Below, in pieces: positions 29,000 through 39,839 of a stretch of 64,000 nucleotides of DNA. This DNA is from Epiperipatus broadwayi (Eukaryota; Onychophora; Udeonychophora; Euonychophora; Peripatidae), in the NCBI GenBank assembly GCA_028023455.1, contig JAQFVV010000073.1:1285001-1349000 (forward strand), read 5' to 3'. The position numbers and the translations under genes were made by a program. How positions within the stretch are numbered: the stretch's first letter is position 1; each line of letters opens with the position of its first letter. The notes beneath the pieces are model-generated. The model made no database searches and was not told the DNA's origin. It worked only from the letters and a program-made list of their open reading frames with translations.

Positions 29000-29692
29000 C
29001 AGCTATTAGGATTTGTGTTCCATATGTAAAAGGAACTACAGACAGTATTGGACATATATTAAAGCACTATAATATAAATACAGCGTTTTCTACTCATCAA
29101 AAGATCAGCAATATAATAACCAAGCCTAAGGATTCAATCCCTCTTGAATCTCATGGTGTTTATCAAATCTCAAGTGAAAATTGTAAGGCTTCTTACATAG
29201 GTATGAGTAATCATGGCATCAGTGTTAGGAGAGATTAGCATGATAATGCAGTTAAACAACACTCATCATCATCAGCACTCTCCATACTACGGATTCAGGT
29301 CATAAAATTAATTTTTCTAGTACCAGGATTATATCCAGATGTGATAATCTATACCAATGCAAAATTAGAGAAGCCATTGAGATACTTAAAAGGCCAGATT
29401 GTATCAATAAGCGAGATGATACAAGCAAACTTCCTCCTATTTGGAAAGATTTTTTTAAAAAACATTCTTAATTTAACATTTTTGCTATTGGTGGAACTTT
29501 GACGTTTTTTCAAATCAGTGATTGTAGCACCTGTACAACCATCTTTCTACTTTTTATTACTCAGTGGATGACTTGTGTTACCAAGTCGAAACGTCAGTAT
29601 ATCTATATTTATATTTTAACACGGATGAACCCACAAAATATGTCTTTTATATATGTAACCCGTGAAAATATTCGTATCAACATATATATATA
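29000..29692 (+). pseudogene. PLE-A 3' part: GIY-YIG region and terminal repeat
   Basis: Plus-strand sequence corresponds to the C-terminal third of the PLE-A protein (about residues 240-446 of the minus copy at 31988-33328), with several stops and frame changes. REAIEILKRPDCINKRDD can be read near 29368-29421. It continues into the element's 3' terminal region, which contains the hammerhead-like motif at 29559-29598 and a conserved terminal block (GGATGAACCC then GCAAAATATG-like) at 29625-29645. The RT part is missing. Confidence 0.75.
29559..29598 (+). ncRNA. Hammerhead-like motif in PLE-A terminal repeat
   Basis: The layout is: ACT (stem I), a variant box I containing GGATGA, stem II CTTG/CAAG with loop TGTTAC, then TCGAAAC, GTC and AGT pairing back to ACT. 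PLE terminal repeats are known to carry hammerhead ribozymes. Here box I is not the canonical CUGANGA and stem I is short, so activity is doubtful. Two further copies are at 30073-30110 and 31949-31988 on the minus strand. Confidence 0.5.
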
Positions 29693-29974
29693 ATTTTTAT
29701 TATTTATATTTGATTTATGATTCTATTTTCTTTTGAATTTAAGAAAAGGGTATAAGCATGTTGGTGTTATTGAATTAATTGAAATGTGATAAAAGAAAGA
29801 TATGCTGTGGTTTTAGCACCTGTGTGCCTTAACTAACAATGAATTCTGCATTTCAATGCATATAACCAAGTAGAATTGCCTGCGATTTTTTAAAACTCAA
29901 TTCAAAAGTATTTAAGAATAAGTGACATTAATTTTTATAGAGATTGATAATAATGACTTGTCCTTGGAAATTTA

Positions 29975-30125
29975 TATATATATATATGTTAAAACGAAGA
30001 TTTGCACGGGTTAAATATATAAAATACATATTTTGCGGGTTCATCCGTGTTAAAAACTTTTAATATCAATACACTGACGTTTCGAGTTGGTCACACAAGC
30101 CATCCACAGTTATAAAAAAAAAAAA
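29975..30125 (-). mobile_element. PLE-A terminal repeat fragment
   Basis: It is an isolated copy of the PLE-A terminal region on the minus strand, with the hammerhead-like motif and the block containing ATGAACCCGCAAAATATG. It faces the plus-strand copy ending at 29692, so the two are tail to tail, about 300 bp apart. Confidence 0.7.
30073..30110 (-). ncRNA. Hammerhead-like motif, PLE-A terminal repeat
   Basis: ACT, CTGTGGATGG, stem II GCTTG..CCAAC (one mismatch), TCGAAAC, GTC, AGT. Structurally it is the same as the motif at 31949-31988. Box I has extra bases compared with CUGANGA. Confidence 0.45.
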
Positions 30126-30128
30126 ATG

Positions 30129-30129
<1 letters not shown>

Positions 30130-30159
<30 letters not shown>

Positions 30160-31598
30160 ATACTTTGACTAAGTGATACTCAGTATGGCTTAGAATAGTG
30201 CTAAAGTGGCAGACCTGAGAAGTGAAGGTTTATAGATTGCAGTTTAGTTGTGGTACTGCTAATACTCAAATATCATGTGACTGTTTATTTTATTAATTAC
30301 TTCACTCCTATAGGATGAACTAAAATCTGAATAAATTGAATTGAAAACTGATAATAAACAATATACAGAACTGTCTACTCTTTTCCATTTTTATTTTATT
30401 AAAATGTTTCTAAATGACTTCATAAAGAAAATTCAAGATGTGGCATAAATGTGATGGTGAAGCTATTAATTTGAATCGTTAATATTAAAAACAATGACTG
30501 CATATTTTTGATTTCTAAATTTACGTTATCATCATCAGAAAATATGGGCTAGGTATTCATAATTGCAATTTTGTATAATGGTAGGCTAACAAACATATAA
30601 CTTACCAAGTCAAAATTTGACCTATCAATGATGCTCTTACATTTCATAGCATTCTGAGAAACGAATTAGTTTTTGTAATAAAATTACTTTGATAATTTAA
30701 AGCTCTGAATTTTTATTTAGTTTGAACATTTTTATAACTGTAAATCAAAACATAATAAAGCAGAGAAAAAAATTAAAGATATATATATAAGTATTTTCAA
30801 GAACAGGCAAGAAAAATCTATTTCAAATTTGCTCCAATGTTGAATTTTAAAAATAAAAGTTTACTTTAAAAAATAATGGTTAACACTTTATGTACTAGGT
30901 ACTGAAGACTTTTAAAACGTGCTTTTTAAAAAATAATAAATAATTAAATTGCTAAAGTGGTATTTTTAATTTAAATAAACAAAATTAATGTATGCTATAA
31001 AGTTATGATTGTGAATACATCATTATTGCAGAATTTGAAAATAAACTGGAGACAAACAGATCCTGTTTTAGTTTATATATGCCTTCCTTGACAACAATCA
31101 TTACAGATAGTTAAAATTTAAAATACTATTCTGATTTAACCCAAAGTGAAAAATATGGTTATTTTAAATACACATAAATATATATGTATATAAGTATGTA
31201 TAATTTCTAGGATAAAACATGAACATTTAAAAGTCATCAAAAACCAATGTGGTTTAGATGAGTTTATGAATAATATTCTAGTAACTGTAACTTATATAGG
31301 CAATTACTCAAATAAATCACTTTTCTTCAAACTATAAATTAATACACTACATATGTTAGAAAGTCCTAAGGAATATAATAAAACTATATACCCTTATGTT
31401 ATTTTATATTTATAAGCTTTCATTTGCCAGCATTAATGAAAATTCAGAAGGATTTTAATGTATTAGTGAAATACTATTGTCATATAATTATTTTATTTAA
31501 TTATTAAAAACAAAGTACATTAGAAGTATGATTCTGTCTCTGTTTTTGTATAATTTATTATATGTTTGAAAGTTATAAATGCTTCTGTTTGATTTAGT
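30130..31598. other. AT-rich stretch, no feature seen
   Basis: There is a (TA)n tract at 30134-30160. No other feature was recognised. Confidence 0.5.
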
Positions 31599-31647
31599 TT
31601 TATATATATATATATATATATATATTAAACTAAATCAAATATAAAAC

Positions 31648-31682
<35 letters not shown>
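31590..31682. repeat. (TA)n hairpin with GATTTAGTTT arms
   Basis: TTTGATTTAGTTT, TA tract, AAACTAAATCAAA, then AAACTAAA and a second TA tract. The inverted arms are perfect over about 13 bp. Confidence 0.85.
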
Positions 31683-31687
<5 letters not shown>

Positions 31688-31689
31688 TA

Positions 31690-31880
31690 GCTCTGAATTT
31701 CCAATAATATTAGTAAGTGATAATTTATAAACATCAAAAAGCTTTAAAGTGGTTTCATTTTATATTCTTTATCAGTTGCTAATATACATAGAATTATTTA
31801 ATTATAGTAAAGGAGAGTCATTTACTTTCATTAATTATATAATAATTATGAAAACCTTTGTTAATATAAATATAACAAAT
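31690..31880. other. AT-rich stretch, no feature seen
   Basis: Nothing recognisable. Confidence 0.4.
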
Positions 31881-31948
31881 TTGAGCATATATATATAAAA
31901 TACATATTTTGCGGGTTCATCCGTGTTAAAAACTTTTAATATTAATAT

Positions 31949-31988
31949 ACTGACGTTTCGACTTGGTCACACAAGCCATCCACAGAGT
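31949..31988 (-). ncRNA. Hammerhead-like motif, PLE-A terminal repeat
   Basis: Read on the minus strand: ACT (stem I), CTGTGGATG (variant box I), stem II GCTTG/CAAGT closing loop TGTGAC, CGAAAC, GTC, then AGT pairing with ACT. GAAAC followed directly by GUC leaves a two-base-pair stem III, as in minimal type I hammerheads. Box I carries extra bases relative to CUGANGA. Confidence 0.5.
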
Positions 31989-33328
31989 TATAAAAGGTAG
32001 AAAGATGGTTGTAGAGGCGCTATAATCACTGATTTGAATAAAATGTTAAAATTCCACCAATAGCAAAAAATGTTAAATTTAGGAATGTTTTTTAAAAAAA
32101 TCTTTCCAAATAGGAGGAAGTTTACATGTATCATCTCGCTTATTGATACAATCTGGCCTTTTAAGTATCTCAATGGCTTCTCTAATTTTGCATTGGTAGA
32201 GATTATCACATCTGGATATGATCCTGGTACTAGAAAAAACAATTTTATGACCTGAACTATAGTATGGAGTGAGAGTGCTGATGATGATGAGTGTTGTTTA
32301 ACTGCATTAGCATGCTCATCTCTCCTAACACTGATGTGACAATTACTCATACTTATGTAAGAAGCTTTAAAATTTTTACATGAGATTTGATAGACACCAT
32401 GAGATTCAAGAGGGATTGAATCCTTAGGCTTGGTTATTATATTGCTGATCTTTTGATGAGCAGAAAATGCTGTATCTATAATATAGCATTTTAATATACA
32501 TCCGATACTGTCTGTAGTTTCTTTTACATATGGAACACAAATCCTAATAGCTGATTTATCATCTTTTTGTTTCCTATTTTGTCTATTTTGGGCTTGAAAT
32601 AAGGCTTTTTTTATAAATTTGTAATTATAACTATTTGCTAATAAAACACTATTAATATGATTTATTTTTTCTTTCAGATGTGTCTCATCTGAAAGGTTTA
32701 TTGCTCTATTTAAAAGAGTTTTGGCTACACAAACTATCTGAGTTGGGTGATGATGAGAATGGAAATGCAAATATCTGTCTGTGTGTGTATCCTTTCTGTA
32801 AATAGAAAAAGATAAACTATTTGGTGTTCTGGTGACTAGAACATCAAGAAAAGGGAGTTTTCCATCAGACTCTATCTTCATTGTAAATTTAATATGAGAA
32901 TGCATATTATTTAAATGTAAGAAAAAATTATCTAATTTATTTTTTCCATGTTGCCATATGACAAAAGTGTCATCTATGTATCTGAGCCAAATGAGAGGTT
33001 TTAAAGATGATGATTCTAAAGCACGAGTTTCTATATATTCCATGAATAAATCAGCTATTACTCCTGAGATAGGTGAGCCCATAGGAGTACCAAAAACTTG
33101 TCTGTAATGCTGTCCATTGTATACAAAATATGTATTTAAAAGACAATGTTTAATTAAAGCAATAATATGGTCAGGTAAATTGCAAAGTTGTGAGATTATA
33201 TTTAAAGCTTCATCAATTGGAATGTTTGTAAACAAAGACACGACATCAAAACTGACCAAAATGTCATTAGCATTAATTTTTAAACTTTTTACAAATCGAT
33301 GTCTGTATTTTTTCAAAATAATATACAT
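31988..33328 (-). CDS. PLE-A reverse transcriptase / GIY-YIG protein, N-terminally truncated
   Basis: This 446-codon open frame carries the core of a Penelope-like RT. Motif A is SFDVVSLFTNIP (about residues 27-38), motif B is FGTPMGSPISG (about 79-89), and motif C is RYIDDTFVIW (about 115-124) with both Asp present. Then come LPFLDVLVTRT and HTDRYLHFHSHHHPTQ. The C-terminal half holds the GIY-YIG entry SHGVYQISCKNFKASYISMS (about residues 309-328), in which the usual YIG is YIS, and VRRDEHA. In the family this protein copies the element RNA and nicks DNA. The fingers and N-terminal parts are missing, so the Met at 33328 is probably not a real start. The element is very likely non-functional although the frame is open. 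Confidence 0.85.
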   Translation of the reverse strand: MYIILKKYRHRFVKSLKINANDILVSFDVVSLFTNIPIDEALNIISQLCNLPDHIIALIKHCLLNTYFVYNGQHYRQVFGTPMGSPISGVIADLFMEYIETRALESSSLKPLIWLRYIDDTFVIWQHGKNKLDNFFLHLNNMHSHIKFTMKIESDGKLPFLDVLVTRTPNSLSFSIYRKDTHTDRYLHFHSHHHPTQIVCVAKTLLNRAINLSDETHLKEKINHINSVLLANSYNYKFIKKALFQAQNRQNRKQKDDKSAIRICVPYVKETTDSIGCILKCYIIDTAFSAHQKISNIITKPKDSIPLESHGVYQISCKNFKASYISMSNCHISVRRDEHANAVKQHSSSSALSLHTIVQVIKLFFLVPGSYPDVIISTNAKLEKPLRYLKGQIVSISEMIHVNFLLFGKIFLKNIPKFNIFCYWWNFNILFKSVIIAPLQPSFYLL

Positions 33329-33549
33329 AAATTTATAAATAAATATTTGAAAATACAGTACTTAATAGTTTATAAAAAATATATGTATAACCATCACTTA
33401 GAAGCGCTTTTAACTAACTTGTAGCTTTGTCAACTATCACTTTTAAAATGTCAGCTTTCCCATAATTCTGTGATCTTAATATTTGCTGCTTGCCTATTAA
33501 TTAAATCTTGCTTATATTTATAAATTAACATTGCCTCTTTAATTTTCCT

Positions 33550-34049
33550 TTAATTATTATTTCTTTCAGTTTCCAATATTTTTATGTTGCAATAATTAAA
33601 ATCAAAACCATATATACATGATTTATTATGGTCATAAAAAACAGAAGCTGATAAAGTATCATTATTTTTAAAATTTTGTCTTGTATTTTGAACCCTTTTA
33701 AATAATAATATGTGCTCTTTTGTTCTTTTTTTCCAATGCGCACCTTGATTCATCTATATATTCATTGCCATGTCCATTTGTGAATGATACAATTTTTATT
33801 TATCAATAGAGTTTTATCTTTTGAATTGTTTATTAATTTATTTAATGTAGGTGGTGCATAAAATGCTATATCACATATTCCTTTATAAATTTTCTTAATG
33901 AAACTTGTCTGTTGATTTGAAATATATGGTATTGATATCCACAGTTTTTTATCAGAAGAATTAACATTATTATTAATATTTTTATATTTAGAAGTAAAAT
34001 TTTTAATAGTATAATAACCACAATCATAACTGTATCCAACATTTAACAA
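33550..34049 (-). pseudogene. PLE-B left arm: GIY-YIG region
   Basis: Two frames (34049-33762 and 33753-33550) together cover the region before and through the GIY-YIG nuclease. APPTLNKLINNSKDKT leads into NCIIHKW, then EKRTKEH-like KKRTKEHILLFKRVQNTRQN and SASVFYDHNKSCIYGFDFNY. The YIG block falls in the short gap between the frames, where a stop and damage are visible. It is not functional. Confidence 0.75.
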
Positions 34050-34504
34050 TTAATTATAATAAATTTCAATATTTTTAATTTTATCTGATGCATATTTACA
34101 AAGGTTATCATTTCTAAATAAAAAGGATTTCAAACCTGCAGTTTTATGTGACATTGGTACTTTTGATTCATATGGAATATATCCTCTTTTTGCTATTGGT
34201 TTAAGAGTCATATAGTAATCCAGTTTATTTTTGTTTCTAGTTATCTTGAGATCTAAAAATTGAACACTCATTGAATTTTCATCTGTTTTAATCCACTTTA
34301 AGCCCTTTATATTATTTAATTCATTAAACAGATCATTAGTAGCATTTGGCTTTTCACAAACAAAAACATCATCAACATATTGATTGTATAAAATAATCTC
34401 TCTCTGATAATTTTCCTTTTTTTAAATATTTTCTTCATATGTAGATATAACAAATTACATATTTGGGCAATTGTAGGAAGGCCCATGGGCCACCCATTAT
34501 TCAT
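34050..34504 (-). pseudogene. PLE-B left arm: RT palm, motif B and downstream
   Basis: MNNGWPMGLPTIAQICN (34504-34455) is the motif B region of a divergent PLE RT. A frameshift follows, so motif C (YVDD in the right arm) is out of frame. Frame 34271-34050 continues MSVQFLDLKITRNKNKL and the PMSHKTAGLKSFLFRND block. It is the same protein as 35578-36188 in the right arm. Confidence 0.78.
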
Positions 34505-34589
34505 TTTATAAAATTTGTGCTTAAAAATTGCATAAATGTTTTTATCAATAAAGTTTAATGTTTCAGCAAGAAATTTTATTATTTTAACA

Positions 34590-35115
34590 TTAACATTTTT
34601 TTAACTTTAATGCATTATTAATTATTTCAATAGAAGTCATTCTGTCAATTGATCTATACATTTCACTGATATCAAAGTTACAAATTGCATCATAATTATC
34701 AATAACAACATTATTAATTTTACCAAAGAAATCAAATGATGAACATATTGTATACATACCAAAACCAAGAATTTCCTGTAACATTTTCTCAATTAATTTA
34801 CATGTTTCATAGTAAAATGCACCCTACAAAATCAATCAGTATTCGTAATGGTTTTTTTTTATGCAATTTTATATTTGAAAATATTCTAGGACATACTGCA
34901 GCTGAGGGATAAATCCTATAATAAGTACTATTATCAATTACATTATTTTTGGCTTTTTTTAAAATGTTATTAACAAATTGAACATGTAAACTTTCAATAT
35001 TTACCTTATTAATGTTCATAAAATTAAGAATACTCATTTGAGCAATAACTTTATTTTCGTAATCTGATTTTAGTAAGAAACACATATGTAAATCTTTATC
35101 GTCTTTTATACACAC
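34590..35115 (-). pseudogene. PLE-B left arm: RT N-terminal and motif A region
   Basis: 35115-34807 encodes an RT N-terminal segment with YYRIYPSAAVCPRIFSNIKL and HKKKPLRILIDF, matching the conserved CPRIYG..KVHK..PLRPI block of PLE RTs. 34784-34590 encodes CNFDISEMYRSIDRMTSIEI (motif A, catalytic Asp kept). The upstream part lies in the spacer and is unique to this arm. Confidence 0.78.
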
Positions 35116-35301
35116 AAGATTATTTTCAGATGAAAATTTTCTAAATTTAGAAATTTATTTGTTCCAATTATTATTTATTGCAAATTTAAAATTCATTTAA
35201 TATTTTAAAATATAAAATTGCATAAAGAAAAATAACCATTATGATTAATAATTGATTTTGGGGGTGCATTTTATTATGAAACATGTAAATTAATTGAGAA
35301 A

Positions 35302-35568
35302 ATGTTACAGGAAATTCTTGGTTTTGGTATGTATACAATACGTTCATCATTTGATTTTGTTGGTAAAATTAATAATGTTGTTATTGATAATTATGATACA
35401 ATTTGTAACTTTGATATCAGTGAAATGTATAGATCAATTGACAGAATGACTTCTATTGAAATAATTAATAATGCATTAAAGTTAAAAAATGTTAATGTTA
35501 AAATAATGAAATTTCTTGTTGAAACATTAAACTTTATTGGTAAAGAAAATGCAATTTTTAAGCACTAA
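35302..35568 (+). pseudogene. PLE-B right arm: RT motif A region
   Basis: The 88-codon frame reads CNFDISEMYRSIDRMTSIEI like the left arm (34590-34784), with a few substitutions. Inverted homology starts only at about 35197, so the N-terminal part of the protein is missing here. Confidence 0.8.
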
Positions 35569-35577
35569 TTTTATAAA

Positions 35578-36188
35578 ATGAATAATGGGTGGCCCGTGGG
35601 CCTTCCTACAGTTGCCCAAATATGTAATTTTGTTATATCCACATATGAAGAAAATATTTTAAGAAATGAGAATTATCAGAGAGAGGTTATTGTATACAAT
35701 CGATATGTTGATGATGTTTTTGTTTGTGGAAAGCCAAATGCTATTAATGATCTGTTTAATGAATTAAATAATATAAAGAGCTTAAAGTCGCTTAAAACAG
35801 ATGAAAATTCAATGAGTGTTCAATTTTTAGATCTCAAGATAACTAGAAACAAAGATAAACTAGATTACTATATGACTCTTAAACTAATAGCAAAAAAGGA
35901 TATATTACATATAAATCAAAAATACCAATGTCACATAAAATGGCAGGTTTGAAATCCTTTTTATTTAGAAATGATAACCTTTGTAAATATGCATCAGATA
36001 AAACTAAAAACATTGAAATTTATTATAATGAATTGTTAAATGTTGAATACAATTATGATTGTGTTTATTATACTATTAAAATTTTTACTTCTAAATATAA
36101 AAATATTAATAATAATGTTAATTCTTCTGATAAAAAAACTGTGGATATCAATACCATATATTTCGAATCAACAGGCAAGTTTCATTAA
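35578..36188 (+). pseudogene. PLE-B right arm: RT motifs B-C and downstream
   Basis: Frame 35578-35952 contains GWPVGLPTVAQICNFVI (motif B), NRYVDDVFVCGKPNA (motif C with both Asp) and VQFLDLKITRNKDKLDYYMT. A frame change near 35930 leads to 35928-36188 with MAGLKSFLFRNDNLCKYASD. This arm keeps the catalytic YVDD that is frameshifted in the left arm. Confidence 0.82.
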
Positions 36189-36633
36189 GAAAATTTATAA
36201 AGGAATATGTGATATAGCATTTTATGCACCACCTACATTAAATAAATTAATAAACAATTCAAAAGATAAAACTCTATTGATAAATAAAAATTGTATCATT
36301 TACAAATGGACATGGCAATGGATATATAGGTGAATCAAGGTGCACATTGGAAAAAGAACAAAAGAGCACATATTATTATTTAAAAGGGTTCAAAATACAA
36401 GACAAAATTTTAAAAATAATGATACTTTATCAGCTTCTGTTTTTATGACCATAATAAATCATGTATATATGGTTTTTATTTTAATTATAACAACATAAAA
36501 ATATTGAAAACTGAAAGAAATAATAATAAAAGGAAAATTAAAGAGGCAATCTTAATTTATAAATATAAGCAAGATTTAATTAATAGGCAAGCAGCAAATG
36601 TTAAGATCACAGAATTATGGGAATATTGACATC
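36189..36633 (+). pseudogene. PLE-B right arm: GIY-YIG region
   Basis: The sequence reads YAPPTLNKLINNSKDKT, then NCIIYKWTW, where the GIY-YIG entry would continue into YIG, but a TGA and base changes follow (near 36330). It resumes with KRTKEH.LLFKRVQNTRQNF, the SASVF block and KVKITELWE-like VKITELWEY before TGA at about 36627. This is the nuclease that nicks target DNA in PLEs. It is broken here. Confidence 0.72.
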
Positions 36634-36775
36634 ATGGAATTATGGGAAAGCTGACATTTTAAAAGTGATAGTTGACAAAGCTACAAGTTAGTTGAAAGTG
36701 CTTCTAAGTGATGGTTATACATATATTTTTTATAAACTATTAAGTACTGTATTTTTAAATATTTATTTATAAATT

Positions 36776-36778
<3 letters not shown>

Positions 36779-36850
<72 letters not shown>
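36779..36850. repeat. (AT)n microsatellite pair at PLE-B end
   Basis: Two AT tracts are separated by ACATAG, directly at the right end of the PLE-B pair. Confidence 0.92.
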
Positions 36851-36857
<7 letters not shown>

Positions 36858-37065
36858 GAAACACTCAGAGTTTTATTTAACTTAATTCATTTTTTCAGTG
36901 CTAAGAATCAGAATCATAGCTATTCTTATGAAACTTCAAAGTCTGCTTCATAACAAATGTTAATATTATTTAGAAAAGCCTTAGTTTACTTAATGAAATA
37001 AACTTAGTAAAAATATTTATTCAATAATTAAAGCTTTTTCTAAATTTAGCATTATTTTTTTAAAT

Positions 37066-37594
37066 AGAGGGATTTGAACTTAGGATTTTTAGTCTATATT
37101 CATCCTCCACTCCATCTTAAACAACTGATACACCTGACCACTCATATATGAAAAACATAAATGATTCCCAATATATGTAATTCATGCAGAACCAGATCTC
37201 ATCAGTTGGGACAGATCATAATCTCTGAATCAGTGCTCAGCTTAATGGGCAGGCTACAATATCCTTACCCTTCCAACAATTAAATATCAAATTCACCAAG
37301 GGCTTTGACATTTCATCATTGGTTTATCAATAAAATAGATGGTTAAATTGTTAGAAGGATGAGAAGATTGAAGCTTGTTCATTAAAATTTAAGGAATTGC
37401 TATCTGAATATAGGCTGAGCTCTGATTGTAAGTATGTGTGGGAGATTATGATCTAGCCCAACTGATGAGTACTGGTTTGTACAAAATACATATATTGGGG
37501 ATTATTTATATTTTTATATGTGTATACACATGTATATCAATTGTTTGAGATGGAGTGGAGGACGAATTTAGACTGAAAATCCTACTCTTTTTAC
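37066..37594. repeat. SINE-like family B, fold-back pair
   Basis: The left end GATTTGAACTTAGGATTTTT and the right end GACTGAAAATCCTACTC, with CCTCCACTCCATCTTA against GATGGAGTGGAGGAC, show inverted arms (about 37066-37255 and 37365-37594). Internal landmarks (TCAGTTGGGACAGATCAT, GTGCTCAGCTTA) match the copies at 15.1, 27.1 and 42.7 kb. The left terminus, read on the minus strand, resembles a pol III B-box (GTTCAAATCCC). Confidence 0.7.
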
Positions 37595-37599
37595 TATAA

Positions 37600-38095
37600 T
37601 AAATATTTAGTATACTGTATTAATAGGTTAATTATATTGTTTTTATAAACAAATATTTATATATTTTAAATTTAAAATAATAAATTATATTTTTTTCCTA
37701 TAGTAACTAATCATATGTGATTATTTTTATGCAATATTTTACTCTACAAGGCATTTTAGGAAACTAATTGTCCTCTCTAAAATCATTTGTTTTTTAAACT
37801 AATGATTTATACAGCAGCCAATTTTTAAATTTTTAAATTATTTAGGATATCTGTTAATAGATTTGTGCATTTTAAGATTATATATACACGAGTGAGAATA
37901 TAGATGTAGTTTATTTAAAACTTTATTTACATATTCAATAACATAATTGTTGCTCATATATATATATCACATTTTTTATGCAATATTGTTAAAAAATATA
38001 ATTTTGCTTAATAATGTTTTTTAATCTTTTGTAGTATATTTTTGCCATTATTATTGTTGAGGGCTGACTATTAAGTCATCTTATATATAAAATCC
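37600..38095. other. AT-rich stretch, no feature seen
   Basis: Nothing recognised beyond a short TA tract near 37957-37967. Confidence 0.5.
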
Positions 38096-38159
38096 CTATT
38101 TTCCCTGTTATCTGATTGGTTAATGTATGAATGCTTGTCCGATGTCATGTGTCAAATTT

Positions 38160-38880
38160 AAAACTACTATGTTTATGTGAAGGAAGTAATTCTGCTATTA
38201 ATAAAAATGTTCAGAAAAAAATCAGTATATGTGCTTTGAGCAACAGTAATATAGTATTTAAAGTGTGAGTACATAAAACATGACTACAGTAAAATGTGAT
38301 TACAGTATATAAATTCATGTTTAAATATTTATATTTAGTGAGGGGGGGGAATAAATGCTATAGTGACATATTTTCATTTAGTTTTGATTAGCATATTCTT
38401 ATGTTTATGTGAAGGAAGTAAATTGAAGTAATTTCATCATTAATAAAAAATATTTAATAAAAAATCAGTTCACGTGGTTTGAACTACAAAGGTATATAGT
38501 ATTTAAATCATGAAGAAAATGTGAATACAGTACAAAATTTATATTTGAAATGTGGTATTTAATGAGGGAAAAAATAGAGGTCAGCACAGCCGCCTTATAA
38601 GCAGTTGTCCCAGGTTAGTGGGTTCACTTCCTGACCAATGCTTTGACACATGAAAAAAAAATAGATGCTGTAATATCATATTTATGTCTAGTTAATAAAA
38701 AGTGGTCGAAAAAAATCAATACATGTGACCTATAGTACAGAACTTAATACATACAATATTTAAATTGCAAAAAAACGTGATCACAGTACATAAATTCATG
38801 TTTGAAATATGACATTTAGTGAGAGGAAAAAATACATATTATAATATCATATTTAGATTCAGTAAATAATAATATTATTT
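38160..38880. repeat. Three diverged tandem copies of an unknown repeat
   Basis: Similar blocks start near 38165, 38400 and 38690. Each contains AAAAATCA.T..A.GTG, ATA.TATTTAAA, CAGTA.A.AAATT.ATGTTTGAAAT-like and TTTA.TGAGGG. The unit is roughly 170-240 bp. No coding was found. The second copy is interrupted by the tRNA-like insertion at 38578-38651. Confidence 0.65.
38578..38651 (+). mobile_element. Short tRNA-like insertion with flanking repeat
   Basis: This 74-bp insert is markedly less AT-rich than its host repeat. It contains a B-box-like GGGTTCACTTCC (38620-38631) and self-complementary GTCAG..CTGAC ends. It sits between GAAAAAATAG (38568-38577) and GAAAAAAAAATAG (38652-38664), which look like a target-site duplication that has changed length. 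It is best read as a tRNA-derived retropseudogene or mini-SINE. Confidence 0.55.
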
Positions 38881-38884
38881 AAAA

Positions 38885-39835
38885 AATGATGATCTTTCAG
38901 CATTTCACTTTTTTTTATTTGAAGGATTTTCTTGTAAATAATCTTATTATGTATAGTTCTACATAAGACTGTCAAATTCACATAAAGTAATGATTGCATT
39001 TCAAACCAAGTGGATTTCTCACATTTATTTCAAAAATTTTTGTTTAATTTACATTAAATATTTAAAAAATTTGCTAAACTAACCAATTAACAAAAAACGA
39101 AGTTCTTTCTATAAACAATCAAAAAAACTTACAAAAACACTATCAAATTTGATTAAAGTATATAATGGTGTCAAATTTAAATTAGAAAAAAAAACTTTAA
39201 TTTTATTTAAAGTAAAATATATATCCAAAAAATGTGTAGAAATATAAATGTATAATGTTATTTTTTTAATTAAAATAATTTTTTGGTGTTAGGTATATAA
39301 ATAATTAGTGAAAATCTGAAAAATAAATAAATATAATTACAAAACAATTACTAAAATAAACGTTATTGATATAGTGATGTTTATATAGACTTTGAAAAAT
39401 TATAAGTATAAATTAAATAAAATAATAAATATATAATTGAATAGTTTTAATAAAAATGGATAATAATCAGAATAATAATGAGACCTTTAGCCAAAGAAAG
39501 AATTAAATGCTGAAAAGATAACTATCTCAAAAGGGAAAAGAATGAGATCATTAAATTCACATATCAAAATGACAGCCTTTTAAAAGACTGGGTACATATA
39601 GTAAAAATTATAAAATCCAAAAAATATTAGGATCTAAGAATTCCAAGTTAATTGTAATAAACCTAGAATAATCAAATGATCAATTTTTTTTGGGAAGTAG
39701 TGTAAAGTATAAGCAACCAAACTGACAAGGTGAACTTTGATTAAAGAAGTTCTTACTAATACTACAACCGACACTGTAAGAAAAGCCTATAGTAATATTG
39801 TTATAACATAATATACCACTTCTCTTTTTGCACTT
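38885..39835. other. AT-rich stretch, no feature seen
   Basis: No recognisable gene or repeat. Confidence 0.5.
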
Positions 39836-39839
39836 TTTA

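Larger units (their letters stand above)
31885..33340 (-). mobile_element. Penelope-like element PLE-A, 5'-truncated
   Basis: It consists of the reverse transcriptase palm onwards, the GIY-YIG nuclease region and the 3' terminal repeat (31885-31990), which contains a hammerhead-like motif. It is truncated at about 33340, where it directly abuts the left end of the PLE-B inverted pair. It is the best-preserved PLE copy in the window and the reference for the fragments at 15.5-17.0, 29.0-29.7 and 30.0-30.1 kb. Confidence 0.85.
33341..36780. mobile_element. PLE-B inverted pair, 3.4-kb fold-back
   Basis: Left arm 33341-34885 (PLE-B on minus strand) and right arm 35197-36780 (PLE-B on plus strand) are long inverted copies that remain very similar by eye, with a spacer of about 310 bp. 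The 3' tails point outward and both end in the same sequence (CACTTAGAAGCGC / CACTTAGAAGC-like, then ATTTATAAATTTATG). The spacer belongs to the left copy, whose coding part continues to about 35115. The two copies have different stops and frameshifts, so they diverged after the duplication. Confidence 0.88.

Noticed and set aside
36600-36720. Possible hammerhead in PLE-B tails (UUGACAA, stem AGCU/AGUU, GAAAG)
   Set aside because: Box I deviates at two positions, GAAAC is GAAAG, and no convincing stem I or cleavage triplet was found. It may be a decayed form, but it is not strong enough to list.
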